Shown: positions 1 to 9,459, counted from the first letter of the stretch. The stretch: 64,000 bases of DNA from JAVSMW01 sp032027005 (GCA_032027005.1 JAVSMW010000002.1:86853-150852); one strand, 5' to 3'. The notes: generated by a model not told the origin, from the letters alone. Numbers and translations are program-made.

Positions 1-971
1 GGAGTTCTTAACTCATGGCTCATATTGGCTAAAAATTCTGATTTATACTGGCTGGCTTTAGCCAGCTCTTTATTAGCCAGGGCAAGTTCCTGGGTCCGTT
101 CGGCTACCTTTAGTTCCAGCCCGTCATACATTTCCTGCAGCCGGCCGGCCATTTCCGTAAAACGCTCCGTCAGGTCCCGGATTTCACCGTAAGACTTAAA
201 GGAACCCGGACGGGCAGAGAGTTTCCCCTCAGCCAATTCCTCGGTAAAGGATGCCAGGTTAGCCACCGGTTTAGAGACAAATAATTTAGTATGGAAATTA
301 ATCATAATGGCCGGAAAGAGAATTGCAATGATGGTTAGAATGATGCTCTGCCTGATGAAGGCACTTTGACTCAGCTCTTTGATTTTCATAGGAATTGAAA
401 TAGTAAGAGCACCGGCCAGATCTCCAATTTCATAACCCTCTTTGGGGTAGCCGCTGACATCAATTTCGCCCTTGGGGCCGCCGTGACAGGGCAGGCAGGA
501 CGGGGTAATATACAGAGGAATCATATAGCGGAAGTAACTTTCACCATTTATCTGGGATTCTCCCCATGATTCGGAGCTGTCCTTGTTCGCTTTGAAGGAT
601 AACAGCTTTTCCTGCTCAAAATCGTCAGGGCTATTGGCCGGCAATCTTGGGAGCAAACTTGTCTGTTTGATGTGATAATCGGTAGTGGTATTAAAAACAG
701 CGGCGACTTTCTGAACCATGGCAGCAGGATTAAGATGTTTAAACTCAAATTCCCCTTTGGAATTATAATTAATTCGATCCTGGTTGTCAGCTGTCACCTG
801 GCGCAAAGCCACCACCTGGGCAGCAAGTATCCTGCTTTGCTCCAAAAGATCTAACTGGGATTGCTTTTTTTCACGATATATATTCCAGATTATTCCGGTA
901 GCCATGGTCAGGACTAAAACAAGAGTAGTGCTGCGCACAAGTAATGTACCGAGTTTTGAGTTTAATGCCAT
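1..971 (-). CDS. Haem-binding sensor histidine kinase, 3' part cut by window edge
   Basis: The open frame runs from an ATG at 971 to the window edge, about 323 codons, so the kinase core is missing. Seen: an N-terminal membrane segment (residues 8-28), a periplasmic/extracellular Tll0287-like (DUF3365) domain holding CLPCHGG, a second membrane segment near 200, a HAMP-like linker, a coiled coil, and an H-box SEFLANMSHELRTP at the very end. The CxxCH motif predicts covalent c-type haem, so it is probably a redox or gas sensor. A GAAGAG sequence precedes the start. It lies downstream of tatA on the same strand and may control the molybdoenzyme genes (inference). Confidence 0.85.
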   Translation of the reverse strand, partial: MALNSKLGTLLVRSTTLVLVLTMATGIIWNIYREKKQSQLDLLEQSRILAAQVVALRQVTADNQDRINYNSKGEFEFKHLNPAAMVQKVAAVFNTTTDYHIKQTSLLPRLPANSPDDFEQEKLLSFKANKDSSESWGESQINGESYFRYMIPLYITPSCLPCHGGPKGEIDVSGYPKEGYEIGDLAGALTISIPMKIKELSQSAFIRQSIILTIIAILFPAIMINFHTKLFVSKPVANLASFTEELAEGKLSARPGSFKSYGEIRDLTERFTEMAGRLQEMYDGLELKVAERTQELALANKELAKASQYKSEFLANMSHELRT

Positions 972-1206
972 GACATCACTCTTCTATTTAGATTTTTACT
1001 ATCGTATTATTTTAACATAATTTCACCAATCTGCCTGTGATAAATCTCACTTACTATCAAATTTTTATATAGCCCTCAGAAAAAGACTCGCCGCGGATAA
1101 ACGCTGATAAACGCGGATATCAATATTAATTAATACGCACTGAGACCTCCGTGATCTCTTTTCCCTCTGCGCTTCTTTTAAGACTATTCCCGAGAGCCTG
1201 TTCGGC

Positions 1207-1434
1207 TTATTTTTGTTCTGTTGATGCTGCTGTCGGTGATGCTGCTGCTGTGACAGGTTTTTCAGGGTCTTCCAGGACGCCGTTCAATTCACGCTGGGTT
1301 TCCCGGGTGGCCTTTTTAAACTCGGATATTCCCTTTCCCATAGATTTAGCCATCTCGGGAATTTTCTTGGGTCCAAAAATTAATAAACCTATCAAAAAAA
1401 TAAGAAACAGTTCAGGCAAACCAAGTCCAAACAT
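1207..1434 (-). CDS. tatA: Twin-arginine translocase subunit TatA
   Basis: 75 aa. One N-terminal membrane helix (ELFLIFLIGLLIFGPKKIPE) with the conserved FGPKK hinge, then an amphipathic helix and an Ala/Thr-rich tail: the usual TatA/TatE plan and length. Its ATG overlaps the stop of the upstream ferredoxin gene (TAATG), so the two are translationally coupled. A TatA inside a molybdoenzyme operon fits export of the folded, Tat-tagged catalytic subunit encoded at 6158-8338. TatC is not in the window. Confidence 0.93.
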   Translation of the reverse strand: MFGLGLPELFLIFLIGLLIFGPKKIPEMAKSMGKGISEFKKATRETQRELNGVLEDPEKPVTAAASPTAASTEQK

Positions 1435-2609
1435 TAAGATACCCCCTCTTCTTTATTCATAGTTCTTCTAAGGCACCAGGAACAAAGTTTACTGTCCCCG
1501 GTCTCGGCTAACCAGAATTCCTGCTGGCATTGAGTGCATACCCTTTTTTGGGCAGAAGCAATAGGCACCGGGTCTTGATTTAAAAATTCGGCTGCAGTGA
1601 TGTTGACAGACCATGACAGACTGTGAAATACACATATATCGAGACATATGCCGCATTCTGTGCAACGCCCGGGGATAAATCCCATCTGTTTTGCATCTCC
1701 GTCCAGGTCTATCTTTAGGGCCTTAGTCGGGCAAAGCCTGGTACAAGCCTCGCAAAAACTGCATCCCGCACTGTTTAACTTCCTATAGGGCAGAGCCAGA
1801 TGATTATTTTGCAGCTCTCGGCCGCGGAAAGCCTCCAAAAGGTGTTTCCTCTTAATGGGACTACTGCTGCGAACTGCCGGGCTTTCCGCTGGGTCCAGTG
1901 AAGTCACATCGGGAGAACCCGCTGCCCTGTCCTCTCCTTCTAATTCTAACTTCTCCAAAGCCGAAGAAAGCACCTTTTTAGGCAGATTCTGGGCTCCTGT
2001 CCAAATGGCTTTGAAGAACAGCCTCCGTTCCAGACCAAGGGTCTTCTGATGACCTGACTGCGCAAGGAAAGGTATAAGCTCCTCACTGCTGCTGACTATA
2101 TGAAGCTGGCCCAAATTGTCAAAAAACTTGGTAAAAGCCGTGAGGTTTGACTGCAATAATCCTGGGTCAAAACCCAGACATTCCGCACATCGTGCCCCGT
2201 CTATCAACAGGACCACACACCGGCTTCCGGCCAGCAATCTGATTAATAGTTCGGGATATAGCTGCCCTAAACAGTTAATTTTGGTGACAGCTGATTTATC
2301 GCTGCCCCTGCAGATGTCCAAGCAGACAGGGCAGCTTATAATCAACGGGGCATCAGGCAGGCTGTTGTTAATTAAAATACCTTCGTCAAGGCTGAAGACA
2401 TGGTTTGGGCAGTTGGTCACACAGAGACCGCAATAATTACATTGGCCAATCTCAATATTGTCTGAGTTAAAAGAAATACACTTGCTGGGACAAACCTCCA
2501 GACATCGGCGGCAGGTTGATCTGGGGGTAATAAGTCTTGAACAAAGGCTGCTGTCAACCTTCAGCGGAGAAATCCCGGCGATAAAGGATGTTAATAACTC
2601 AATACTCAT
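1434..2609 (-). CDS. Ferredoxin / MvhD-like / ferredoxin / zinc-ribbon fusion protein
   Basis: 391 aa. Order seen: an N-terminal pair of [4Fe-4S] motifs (CRRCLEVCPSKC; CNYCGLCVTNCP), a middle domain with spaced cysteines and a (C)LGQLYPELLIRLLAGSR core that resembles the MvhD/FrhD electron-transfer subunit, a second pair of 4Fe-4S motifs (CSFCEACTRLCP; CTECGICLDIC), and a C-terminal CxxC...CxxC zinc ribbon. No signal peptide, so cytoplasmic. It follows the second catalytic subunit by 12 nt and overlaps tatA. It probably passes electrons to or from the signal-less oxidoreductase (inference). The MvhD resemblance is by eye. Confidence 0.7.
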   Translation of the reverse strand: MSIELLTSFIAGISPLKVDSSLCSRLITPRSTCRRCLEVCPSKCISFNSDNIEIGQCNYCGLCVTNCPNHVFSLDEGILINNSLPDAPLIISCPVCLDICRGSDKSAVTKINCLGQLYPELLIRLLAGSRCVVLLIDGARCAECLGFDPGLLQSNLTAFTKFFDNLGQLHIVSSSEELIPFLAQSGHQKTLGLERRLFFKAIWTGAQNLPKKVLSSALEKLELEGEDRAAGSPDVTSLDPAESPAVRSSSPIKRKHLLEAFRGRELQNNHLALPYRKLNSAGCSFCEACTRLCPTKALKIDLDGDAKQMGFIPGRCTECGICLDICVFHSLSWSVNITAAEFLNQDPVPIASAQKRVCTQCQQEFWLAETGDSKLCSWCLRRTMNKEEGVS

Positions 2610-2621
2610 TATGTCCCCCCT

Positions 2622-4676
2622 TTAAAGGACTTCAAAATTTACGAAGACATCATAAAAAGCCATACCCGGTGCTCCGGTAGTGGATTCCCCCATATCGCTG
2701 GCTATTCCCATGATCAGGATATTGGGATTCTTTTCAGCTTCCGGTTTTCGTCCGGGGTAACATACCAGGATATCTGGCGGTGTGTCCTTAGAAGTACATG
2801 CTTTGATCACCATTTCCCCGCATTCATTGTATATACGAACCAAGTCGTCGGGTTTAATTCCCCTGGCCGAAGCTGTTTCCGGATTTACATAAACTACCGG
2901 TTCATCACTGACTTCTGCCATCCAATCCAGGTTTTGAAACTGTGAATTGAGACTGTGCTGGGTATGCGGTGTCAGTAACCAATATGGATAATTGCCTTCC
3001 GGCTGCCGCCCTGGATAGAGTACAGGCAAAGGGGGTACTCCCATGGAGTCAGCCTTTTTAGAATAAAACTCATATTTTCCTGATGGAGTGGTAAATTTGT
3101 GATCTTCCCAGGCAATAACCGGAAAATTAATACGCACCGGCTCCTCCAGCAAATCAGTCCAGTGGTCGACTCCCAACAATTCATAGGCACTTTGACCAAA
3201 TTCTTTGTCTAGAATATCTTCCGGAGCAATTTTGGCTGGGAAAGAACAACTGCCCGGTCTGAGTTTGTTCAGACGTTCGGCCGCCATTTGCACTATCTCC
3301 AGGTCACTTTTGGATTCATAATAAGGGGAAATAGCCGTTTCACTAATCCCGAGCCAATGATGCCAGTAACTAGGGACAACATCAAGGCTCTCAAAAAGGC
3401 TGGTTGTCGGTAAAACCAAATCCGCACAACGGACTGTATCGGTGATAAACATATCAACAGCCACAACTAAGTCAATATCCTGCAGGACTTTTAGAAGTGT
3501 CCCGATATCCGCATCCTGCCTGATTAAATTACGGCAGGCGACCCACAGCAGTTTTACCGGCGGGTCTTTTGTCCCCTTTAATTGAGTGGCAAATTTGTTT
3601 ATATTAAAACACCGGTTTTGGTGTTTTGTTTGCAAAAAATTGTATTCTAAGAGCCTCCACGCGCTAAGATTGGCAAAATGTACACCTCCGCCGCTGCGGC
3701 CAATATTACCGGTCATAGCTGCCAAAGCATCGATAGCTCTGACATTCTGACCGCCGTTTGTGTGGCGCTGCATGCCAAAGCCTACCCAAATAAAGGCAGG
3801 GGAGTAATTAGTAAATAAATTGGCCAGCTCTGAAATAAGTCCGGCTTTTTGTCCGCATTGTTCAGTCAAGACCTGCATATCCAATCCCCGCAGGTACTCA
3901 GCAAACTGTTCCCATCCCAAGGTATGCTTCTCCAGGAACCCCTGTTGGAGATTTCCGCTTTCCATCAGTAGTTTGGCTATCGCCAAAGCAAGAGCCCCAT
4001 CGCCTCCCGGCTTTACCTGGATATACAAATCCGCTTTACGAGCGGTCTGAGTGTAGACCGGGTCGATAACGACCACCTTGGCCCCCGCAGCCTGAGCCTT
4101 ATAAATATATGACATAGAATGCACCGATGTCCAGACAGGATTTGTACCCCAAAGAATAATGAGTTTGGCCTTGGCTATTTCCTCCGGATCAGAGCCGAAA
4201 TTATTGCCCATATCGTAATATTGCGCATCCAGCCCGGCAGACCAGCATGGTGAGCCAACAACCTGGGTGGTTGGACCTAGGCTGTTAAAAAAACCTTCCG
4301 CAGCATAATGAAGAACACCAAAGTTCCCGGAATATTTGTTCAAACAAAGGGGCAGGGTTGATCCGTAGCGATCCTTGATTTCAAGTATCTTCTCACAAAT
4401 CAACCCCATTGCTTCGTCCCAGCTTATGCGCTGCCACTGCCCTGAGCCCCGCGGCGTCTGCCGCATGGGATATTTGATCCGGTCCGGGCTGTACACACTT
4501 CTTACATAGCTGTATCCTTTGGCACACAGCTTCCCTTTGGTGTGCCCATGTTTCGGGTCTCCCGTCACTTTAACCAGCCTGCCGTTTTTTACATAGGCCA
4601 GTATTCCACAGGTGTCATAACAGTTCCGGGGGCAGATGTGCCGTGTAACCTGCCACCCCTCATTATCAATATACAT
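2622..4676 (-). CDS. Molybdopterin oxidoreductase catalytic subunit without Tat signal
   Basis: About 684 aa, DMSO reductase superfamily. The N-terminus carries a Cx3Cx3C cluster motif (CPRNCYDTC) with a fourth Cys in GKLCAKG. The residue aligned with the Mo/W ligand is Cys (GSPCWSAG). The C-terminal dinucleotide-binding beta-barrel is present (TPHTQHSLNSQFQNLDW). ATG at 4676 is preferred over GTG at 4718 because AGGTGG lies just before it. It is a close paralogue of the subunit at 6158-8338 but has no twin-arginine leader. It may stay in the cytoplasm or be exported bound to a partner. Substrate unknown. Confidence 0.85.
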   Translation of the reverse strand: MYIDNEGWQVTRHICPRNCYDTCGILAYVKNGRLVKVTGDPKHGHTKGKLCAKGYSYVRSVYSPDRIKYPMRQTPRGSGQWQRISWDEAMGLICEKILEIKDRYGSTLPLCLNKYSGNFGVLHYAAEGFFNSLGPTTQVVGSPCWSAGLDAQYYDMGNNFGSDPEEIAKAKLIILWGTNPVWTSVHSMSYIYKAQAAGAKVVVIDPVYTQTARKADLYIQVKPGGDGALALAIAKLLMESGNLQQGFLEKHTLGWEQFAEYLRGLDMQVLTEQCGQKAGLISELANLFTNYSPAFIWVGFGMQRHTNGGQNVRAIDALAAMTGNIGRSGGGVHFANLSAWRLLEYNFLQTKHQNRCFNINKFATQLKGTKDPPVKLLWVACRNLIRQDADIGTLLKVLQDIDLVVAVDMFITDTVRCADLVLPTTSLFESLDVVPSYWHHWLGISETAISPYYESKSDLEIVQMAAERLNKLRPGSCSFPAKIAPEDILDKEFGQSAYELLGVDHWTDLLEEPVRINFPVIAWEDHKFTTPSGKYEFYSKKADSMGVPPLPVLYPGRQPEGNYPYWLLTPHTQHSLNSQFQNLDWMAEVSDEPVVYVNPETASARGIKPDDLVRIYNECGEMVIKACTSKDTPPDILVCYPGRKPEAEKNPNILIMGIASDMGESTTGAPGMAFYDVFVNFEVL

Positions 4677-4763
4677 CTCATCCACCACCTGTTTAAAGAA
4701 TTTGGAAACCCGAAACACTGCACAACTTAACTTTGCCTGATTACCGGGTAACTACAGAATTTT

Positions 4764-5585
4764 TTAAAAGGCGGCTACCGTGTAAGCCACTGCTGAGCTG
4801 AAAAACAACCCGCGGCCAACAATTTCGCCTACAAGGACCATTACAAAAATATAGGTGATAAATGAACTCTGCGCTAAGGTCCTTTTGCTGGCCAAGAAGA
4901 TTAAAATGGCAATAGGCACCAACCACTCCAACACTAACCTGAACCAGAAGGCCCAGCTTTGAAAAATTTGCTGTCCGGTAAGGATACTTTCCGGCTGGCC
5001 GGTTAACAACACAGAAGCATAGACGATATAGGTAATCAAACTGGTGACCAGTACGGCACCGGTAAAACCGGCGGATGCAGGAACTGACTGACCGTAAAAT
5101 TTAAAGGCAGCACTAACATACAAGGGGCCCAGGATGGCTGTGGAGAGCCAAAAGAAAACGACAGTACTGAAATTATCCCAAGCAGGATGGGAAGGAATAA
5201 CGTAAATCATAGCAGAACTGGTCACCGCCAGGAAAGCGACCAGGGCAGTAATCCCTCCGATGGTTTTCCTGGAACCCTGATCGATCTCGTTCCATTTAAG
5301 AAAGTATACTATAGACAAGAGAAAAAATAAAGAGAATAAAGCGACTTCCCTACTAATCCAAGAACTGCCAATATTAGCCAGTGCCCGATAAGCGTTTAAG
5401 GGATGACCCAGGTGCAGCAAAGATATCAGTAAAGCAGCGGCAGTTATAACCGGAATAGTTCTGGCGACTGCCCTGCCGGCGGCGGTTTGCACCCTGTCTG
5501 TAAAAGCATCCAGCAGCCACAGGGTAATTACGGCTCCGGTGACAAGTTGTGTTAAAACGGTAAAAAATACCAACGGCAGTTCCAT
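4764..5585 (-). CDS. NrfD/DmsC-type quinol-interacting membrane anchor
   Basis: 273 aa with about eight hydrophobic segments and no haem motif, typical of the DmsC/NrfD/PsrC anchors that exchange electrons with the quinone pool. It overlaps the iron-sulfur subunit gene upstream (TAATG). It is the only anchor in the cluster, so it presumably serves the exported catalytic subunit. Assigned by topology and position; no signature motif was relied on. Confidence 0.85.
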   Translation of the reverse strand: MELPLVFFTVLTQLVTGAVITLWLLDAFTDRVQTAAGRAVARTIPVITAAALLISLLHLGHPLNAYRALANIGSSWISREVALFSLFFLLSIVYFLKWNEIDQGSRKTIGGITALVAFLAVTSSAMIYVIPSHPAWDNFSTVVFFWLSTAILGPLYVSAAFKFYGQSVPASAGFTGAVLVTSLITYIVYASVLLTGQPESILTGQQIFQSWAFWFRLVLEWLVPIAILIFLASKRTLAQSSFITYIFVMVLVGEIVGRGLFFSSAVAYTVAAF

Positions 5586-6145
5586 TACCTATCCCTCCTT
5601 ACCTGAAATCCGATAGTTGGTTTAATAAACCTGGTGGTAGGCTTAGTCATTGATGGGTTGGGGAATCCGGGCAGGGTCTTGACTGCCTTATGGTCGGGGA
5701 AATCGTCCAGGTCAATAACACTGAGGGCATCCATCGGACAGCCCGCCACACACGCCGGTTGTTCTCCCTTATCTTGTTTCTCATAGCACATATGGCACTT
5801 TTCCACTTTCTTTAAGCGCGTGTTATACTGCGGTGTGCCGTAGGGGCAGGCCATCACGCACATCCGGCAGCCAATGCAGCGGTTTTGATCATGCACTACA
5901 ATGCCATCGTCCCGCTTGGAATAGGCCATGACCGGGCAAACCCGCATACATTCCGGCTGCTCGCAATGATTGCAGCCCAGTGAGATGAAGTTTCTTTCGG
6001 GCATTGTAAATTGTGTTTCATCCAGTAGATTGACTTTGCGCCAGCGCACAGGCGGGTCCTGCTGGTATTCGTTTTTGCAAGCCATCTCACAGGAGTGGCA
6101 GCCAATGCATCTCTCGCTGTTAACCAGAAAACCTTTTCTGCTCAT
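5585..6145 (-). CDS. DmsB/NrfC-like 4x[4Fe-4S] electron-transfer subunit
   Basis: 186 aa with four ferredoxin-type Cys clusters: CIGCHSCEMACK, CNHCEQPECMRVCP, CIGCRMCVMACP and CHMCYEKQ...CVAGCP. This is the pattern of the B subunits of DMSO, polysulfide and thiosulfate reductases. It has no Tat leader of its own and would be exported with its Tat-tagged partner, as known for DmsB. It lies 12 nt after the catalytic gene and overlaps the anchor gene. Confidence 0.92.
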   Translation of the reverse strand: MSRKGFLVNSERCIGCHSCEMACKNEYQQDPPVRWRKVNLLDETQFTMPERNFISLGCNHCEQPECMRVCPVMAYSKRDDGIVVHDQNRCIGCRMCVMACPYGTPQYNTRLKKVEKCHMCYEKQDKGEQPACVAGCPMDALSVIDLDDFPDHKAVKTLPGFPNPSMTKPTTRFIKPTIGFQVRRDR

Positions 6146-6157
6146 TGTTATCCCCCC

Positions 6158-8338
6158 TTACACCCTTTCAAGATTCACGAAATTATCATGGAAAGCGAGA
6201 CCAGGCATTCCGGTAGCTTTTCTACCCATGTCCGCCGGAATAGCCTTAAGGGTATAATTGATGTTATAGTCCTTACCCTTATACCAGGCCTCATATACGG
6301 CCACAGTATCGTGAGGTACCGTTTCCGTGATTTTGGCAGGTAAAATTACATACCCCAGGTCATTAAAAATTTTGACGCTGTCTTTATCTTTGATGCTATA
6401 TTTAGCTGCCAGGGCCGGATGAATCTCCAAGACCGGCTCATTATTTATGGCTTGCATCCAGTCGAGATTCTGGAACTGGCTGTGCAGGCCCAGCTTCCAG
6501 TGAGGCGAAATACAGCGGACGGGAAATTTGTCCGGTGTGGCCATTTCCTCAATATATACAGGAAGTGCCGGATGACCGAATTTCTTAGCTTCATCTGACC
6601 AAAATTCGAACTTGCCCGATGGCGTCCGAAAGCTGCCATCCTGCCAGGCAATCAGCCCTTTTTTGGCTTTGGCAGGACCTTTTTTGAGATCCGTCCAGTC
6701 GCTGATGCCGAACTGGGCTTTGATATTATCGTTAAATTCCTTGCCCACCCATTCTTCCAGGGTTCCGGAGGTCGGGTAGGTACAGGAACCAGGCTCCAGT
6801 TCATTCAGCTTTTTAGATAACCCCATGGCGATATGCACGTCATTCTTTGATTCATGTAGAGGTTTAATAGCTTGCTGATTTAAAGACAGCCAAAAGTGCC
6901 AGTAGCCGACATTTACCCCATCACCCTCAAAAAGTGTGGTGACCGGCAGGACGATGTCAGACATATCCACTGTCGGTGTCATAAATTGATCACTGGTAAC
7001 CACAAAATCCATTGACTCGAAGACTTTTTTCATTACTGATGTCTCGGGGTCCTGAGTCATTGGATTTCTGCAGGCAATCCAAAGCATTTTAATTGGTGGG
7101 TCCTGAGCTGCCAACACTTGGGCTGCAAAGTTATTTATGTTAATAGCCCGATCTCCGCCGCCGGCACTGCCCTCAGGGGCCTTCTGGATCATGGCATGAT
7201 AGTTAAAGCCCCAGGTTTCCAATTGAGCGTAATTAGCCCCACCACCGGAAATTCCGATGTTTCCGGTCATTGCCACCAAGGCATCAATGGCTCTGCAGTT
7301 TTGCCCACCATTGGTGTGGCGCTGCAAACCATATCCGAGCCAAATATTGGCCGGTTTGGTAGTGGCATATTCGAAAGCCAGGTTCTCGATTACCTGCTTG
7401 GGAAGCCCGGTTTTTTCCGCAGCCCACTCCACAGTGATATCTTTTTTCAGGTAATTGAAAAATTCCTGGTAGCCCTTGGCATTCTTCGCCAGCCATTCGT
7501 TATCCACTAAACCGTTGTCGAGAATATACCTGGCCATACCCAAGGCCAAAGCTCCATCGGTACTGGGTTTAATCTGGAGATACAAGTCAGCCTTGGAAGA
7601 AGTCTGGGTTAGCAGGGGGTCGATAGCTACTATCTTGCAGCCCCGCCTTTGGGCTTCTTCAATGAAATACATGGAATGCACCGAGCACCAGGCAGGGTTA
7701 ACTCCCCACAAAATCATATACTTGGAGTTTACGAAGTCTTCCGGATCGTTATTCCAGATAGTTCCAAAGTCAAAGGTCTGGGCATCAATACCAGCAGGCC
7801 AGCAGGGAGTACCGGTAGCCCGGGAGGTGTAGCCGATACTGGAGAGCATACCCTCTATGCCGTAGTGCAGGATATCGAAATTTCCTGAGTATTTGTTTAA
7901 ACAAATAGGCAGTGTCGAACCATATTCTTTTTTAATTTTTAGTATATTCTGGGCTATTTCTGTAAAGGCCTCATCCCAGCTGATGCGTTCCCATTTTCCG
8001 CTGCCGCGCCCTTTCTGCCGCATGGGATATTTGATCCTGTCCGGGCTGTATACCCGCCTGGTATATGTGTTGCCTTTAACACAAAGTTTTCCCCTGGTAT
8101 ACGTGTTGGCAGGATTCCCGTTAACCTTGACCAGCACACCATCCTTAACTGTGGAGACTATTGAACAAGTGTCATAGCAATTTCGCGGGCAAGCGTTTAA
8201 AAAGGTTTTTACTGTGCCTGAAGCACCCTGCTCTGCTGCAGCTTTAAGCCCCGTGAGGTGAAAATCCAGGACTGAACCTGCAACCCCCGCAGCGACAGCT
8301 CCTTTAATAAAGGTCCTTCTGGTAAACTTGCTGACCAT
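6158..8338 (-). CDS. Tat-exported molybdopterin oxidoreductase catalytic subunit
   Basis: 726 aa. It begins with a twin-arginine leader (TRRTFIKG followed by a hydrophobic stretch). The 4Fe-4S motif CPRNCYDTC plus GKLCVKG is present, and Cys stands at the predicted Mo/W-ligand position (GTPCWPAG), as in PsrA/PhsA and acetylene-hydratase-type enzymes and unlike the Ser of DmsA. It lies directly upstream of the B and C subunit genes and directly downstream of torD, so it forms a three-subunit enzyme on the outer face of the membrane. A sulfur-compound, arsenic or organic substrate is possible; the sequence does not decide. Confidence 0.9.
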   Translation of the reverse strand: MVSKFTRRTFIKGAVAAGVAGSVLDFHLTGLKAAAEQGASGTVKTFLNACPRNCYDTCSIVSTVKDGVLVKVNGNPANTYTRGKLCVKGNTYTRRVYSPDRIKYPMRQKGRGSGKWERISWDEAFTEIAQNILKIKKEYGSTLPICLNKYSGNFDILHYGIEGMLSSIGYTSRATGTPCWPAGIDAQTFDFGTIWNNDPEDFVNSKYMILWGVNPAWCSVHSMYFIEEAQRRGCKIVAIDPLLTQTSSKADLYLQIKPSTDGALALGMARYILDNGLVDNEWLAKNAKGYQEFFNYLKKDITVEWAAEKTGLPKQVIENLAFEYATTKPANIWLGYGLQRHTNGGQNCRAIDALVAMTGNIGISGGGANYAQLETWGFNYHAMIQKAPEGSAGGGDRAININNFAAQVLAAQDPPIKMLWIACRNPMTQDPETSVMKKVFESMDFVVTSDQFMTPTVDMSDIVLPVTTLFEGDGVNVGYWHFWLSLNQQAIKPLHESKNDVHIAMGLSKKLNELEPGSCTYPTSGTLEEWVGKEFNDNIKAQFGISDWTDLKKGPAKAKKGLIAWQDGSFRTPSGKFEFWSDEAKKFGHPALPVYIEEMATPDKFPVRCISPHWKLGLHSQFQNLDWMQAINNEPVLEIHPALAAKYSIKDKDSVKIFNDLGYVILPAKITETVPHDTVAVYEAWYKGKDYNINYTLKAIPADMGRKATGMPGLAFHDNFVNLERV

Positions 8339-8350
8339 TATGTCCCCTCC

Positions 8351-8998
8351 TTACATTTGTCTATTGGCCATTAATTTTGATTCTAAATCCATAAACCCAT
8401 TGATCATTATGGCCATTCCCCTGCAAACATCATTTTGACTATTGGCCAGGATATCCCGGCAATGTTCTGGAAGCCATTTGCTCAAATGATTGATATAAAA
8501 ATCTTCGTAGGCGTTTAAATGGATATCAACATCTTCAAAATCTTCTATTTCCAAACTTTCGGCCGACTTGTAAAGCAGATAGCAGATAAATTCCAACTCA
8601 AAACCGATGTAATCATCAGGCTCGCAGTTCTGCCTATCCACTGCCAAACCCATCTTATGATAAAACTCCCTGACTTCCAGGGTTTCCTGCTGCATCAACA
8701 GGCGTTGTGGGTTACGGTATACGCTTTCGTAAGGAGGCGCCAGCAGCCGGTCAGGCCCGACAAAGAGTTTGTTGAATTCATAAATAGCGTCACTGTCATG
8801 AGTCTTAATAAGGGACAACCCGGAGCAGTAATCCTGACTTTGCTTGTTGTCTTCAATTTCTGACAGTATTTGTACGGCTTCTGACCATTTAGCTGCATCA
8901 TGCCACAGGTTACCTAAATAATAGCTTCTAATGACTAAATAAAATTTGAAACGACTTTCGATGCCGGATAGGTTATTAAATCTTTGGTTTTGCCTCAT
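8351..8998 (-). CDS. TorD/DmsD-family molybdoenzyme maturation chaperone
   Basis: About 215 aa, mostly helical, with the family's PYESVY and EFYHKMGLAVD-like segments. TorD-family proteins bind the Tat leader and keep the apoenzyme ready for cofactor loading. ATG at 8998 is chosen because GGGAGG lies 5 nt before it; this start overlaps the end of the lipoprotein gene by 23 nt. The gene sits immediately upstream of the Tat-tagged catalytic subunit. Confidence 0.88.
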   Translation of the reverse strand: MRQNQRFNNLSGIESRFKFYLVIRSYYLGNLWHDAAKWSEAVQILSEIEDNKQSQDYCSGLSLIKTHDSDAIYEFNKLFVGPDRLLAPPYESVYRNPQRLLMQQETLEVREFYHKMGLAVDRQNCEPDDYIGFELEFICYLLYKSAESLEIEDFEDVDIHLNAYEDFYINHLSKWLPEHCRDILANSQNDVCRGMAIMINGFMDLESKLMANRQM

Positions 8999-9260
8999 CT
9001 GCACCTCCCTGCCCTGCGTTAACAGTGCTATCGCTATCATTTTTCATTAAATCAATTTTGAGCTTTTCATCTGAAACCTTCAATACTTGATTAAGCTTTG
9101 GGTTAGGCACGCCACGATACTGCTCGTCTAAAACTCCGCTTTCCAAACGGGTGCCACTTACTGTTTGGGTCCCGGCTCCACAACCGGAAACCAGTACGAT
9201 TGCGAAGATGAATATGGCTAGACACAGAAACACTTTTTTGCTTCGCACACATTTCACCAT
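8976..9260 (-). CDS. Small predicted lipoprotein at the head of the molybdoenzyme operon
   Basis: About 94 aa from ATG at 9260, with GAGGAAAGG just before it. A basic N-terminus, a hydrophobic stretch and the lipobox LVSGC predict a lipid-anchored extracellular protein. The rest is hydrophilic and low in complexity, with no domain I recognise. It is the first gene of the torD-A-B-C-A2 series. Role unknown. Confidence 0.7.
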   Translation of the reverse strand: MVKCVRSKKVFLCLAIFIFAIVLVSGCGAGTQTVSGTRLESGVLDEQYRGVPNPKLNQVLKVSDEKLKIDLMKNDSDSTVNAGQGGADEAKPKI

Positions 9261-9384
9261 CCTTTCCTCACCTGTTTCGCCGCGTGCTAAGGTTGATTCG
9301 GCGTTAGTTATCCCTGATAATACACTAAAATCTTTATTTAGGCTTTGTTGACTATTACGAACCTTGACTACAAATTGTGTAGAG

Positions 9385-9425
9385 AACAACAAAACCAACC
9401 TTCGTGTATATCACTCAGGTTGGCT
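9385..9425 (-). terminator. Rho-independent terminator after the PucR gene
   Basis: On the minus strand CCAACC, a 17-nt loop, GGTTGG, then TTTTGTTGTT. It lies between the stop of the regulator gene and the lipoprotein start, so the regulator and the oxidoreductase operon are probably separate units. Confidence 0.75.
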
Positions 9426-9459
9426 AAAAAACCAGGATTCGCTTTACTTCAGACTTCTT

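Noticed and set aside
1080..1120. Short direct repeats GATAAACGC as an origin iteron
   Set aside because: Only two or three units, no DnaA-box array, and not next to a replication gene.
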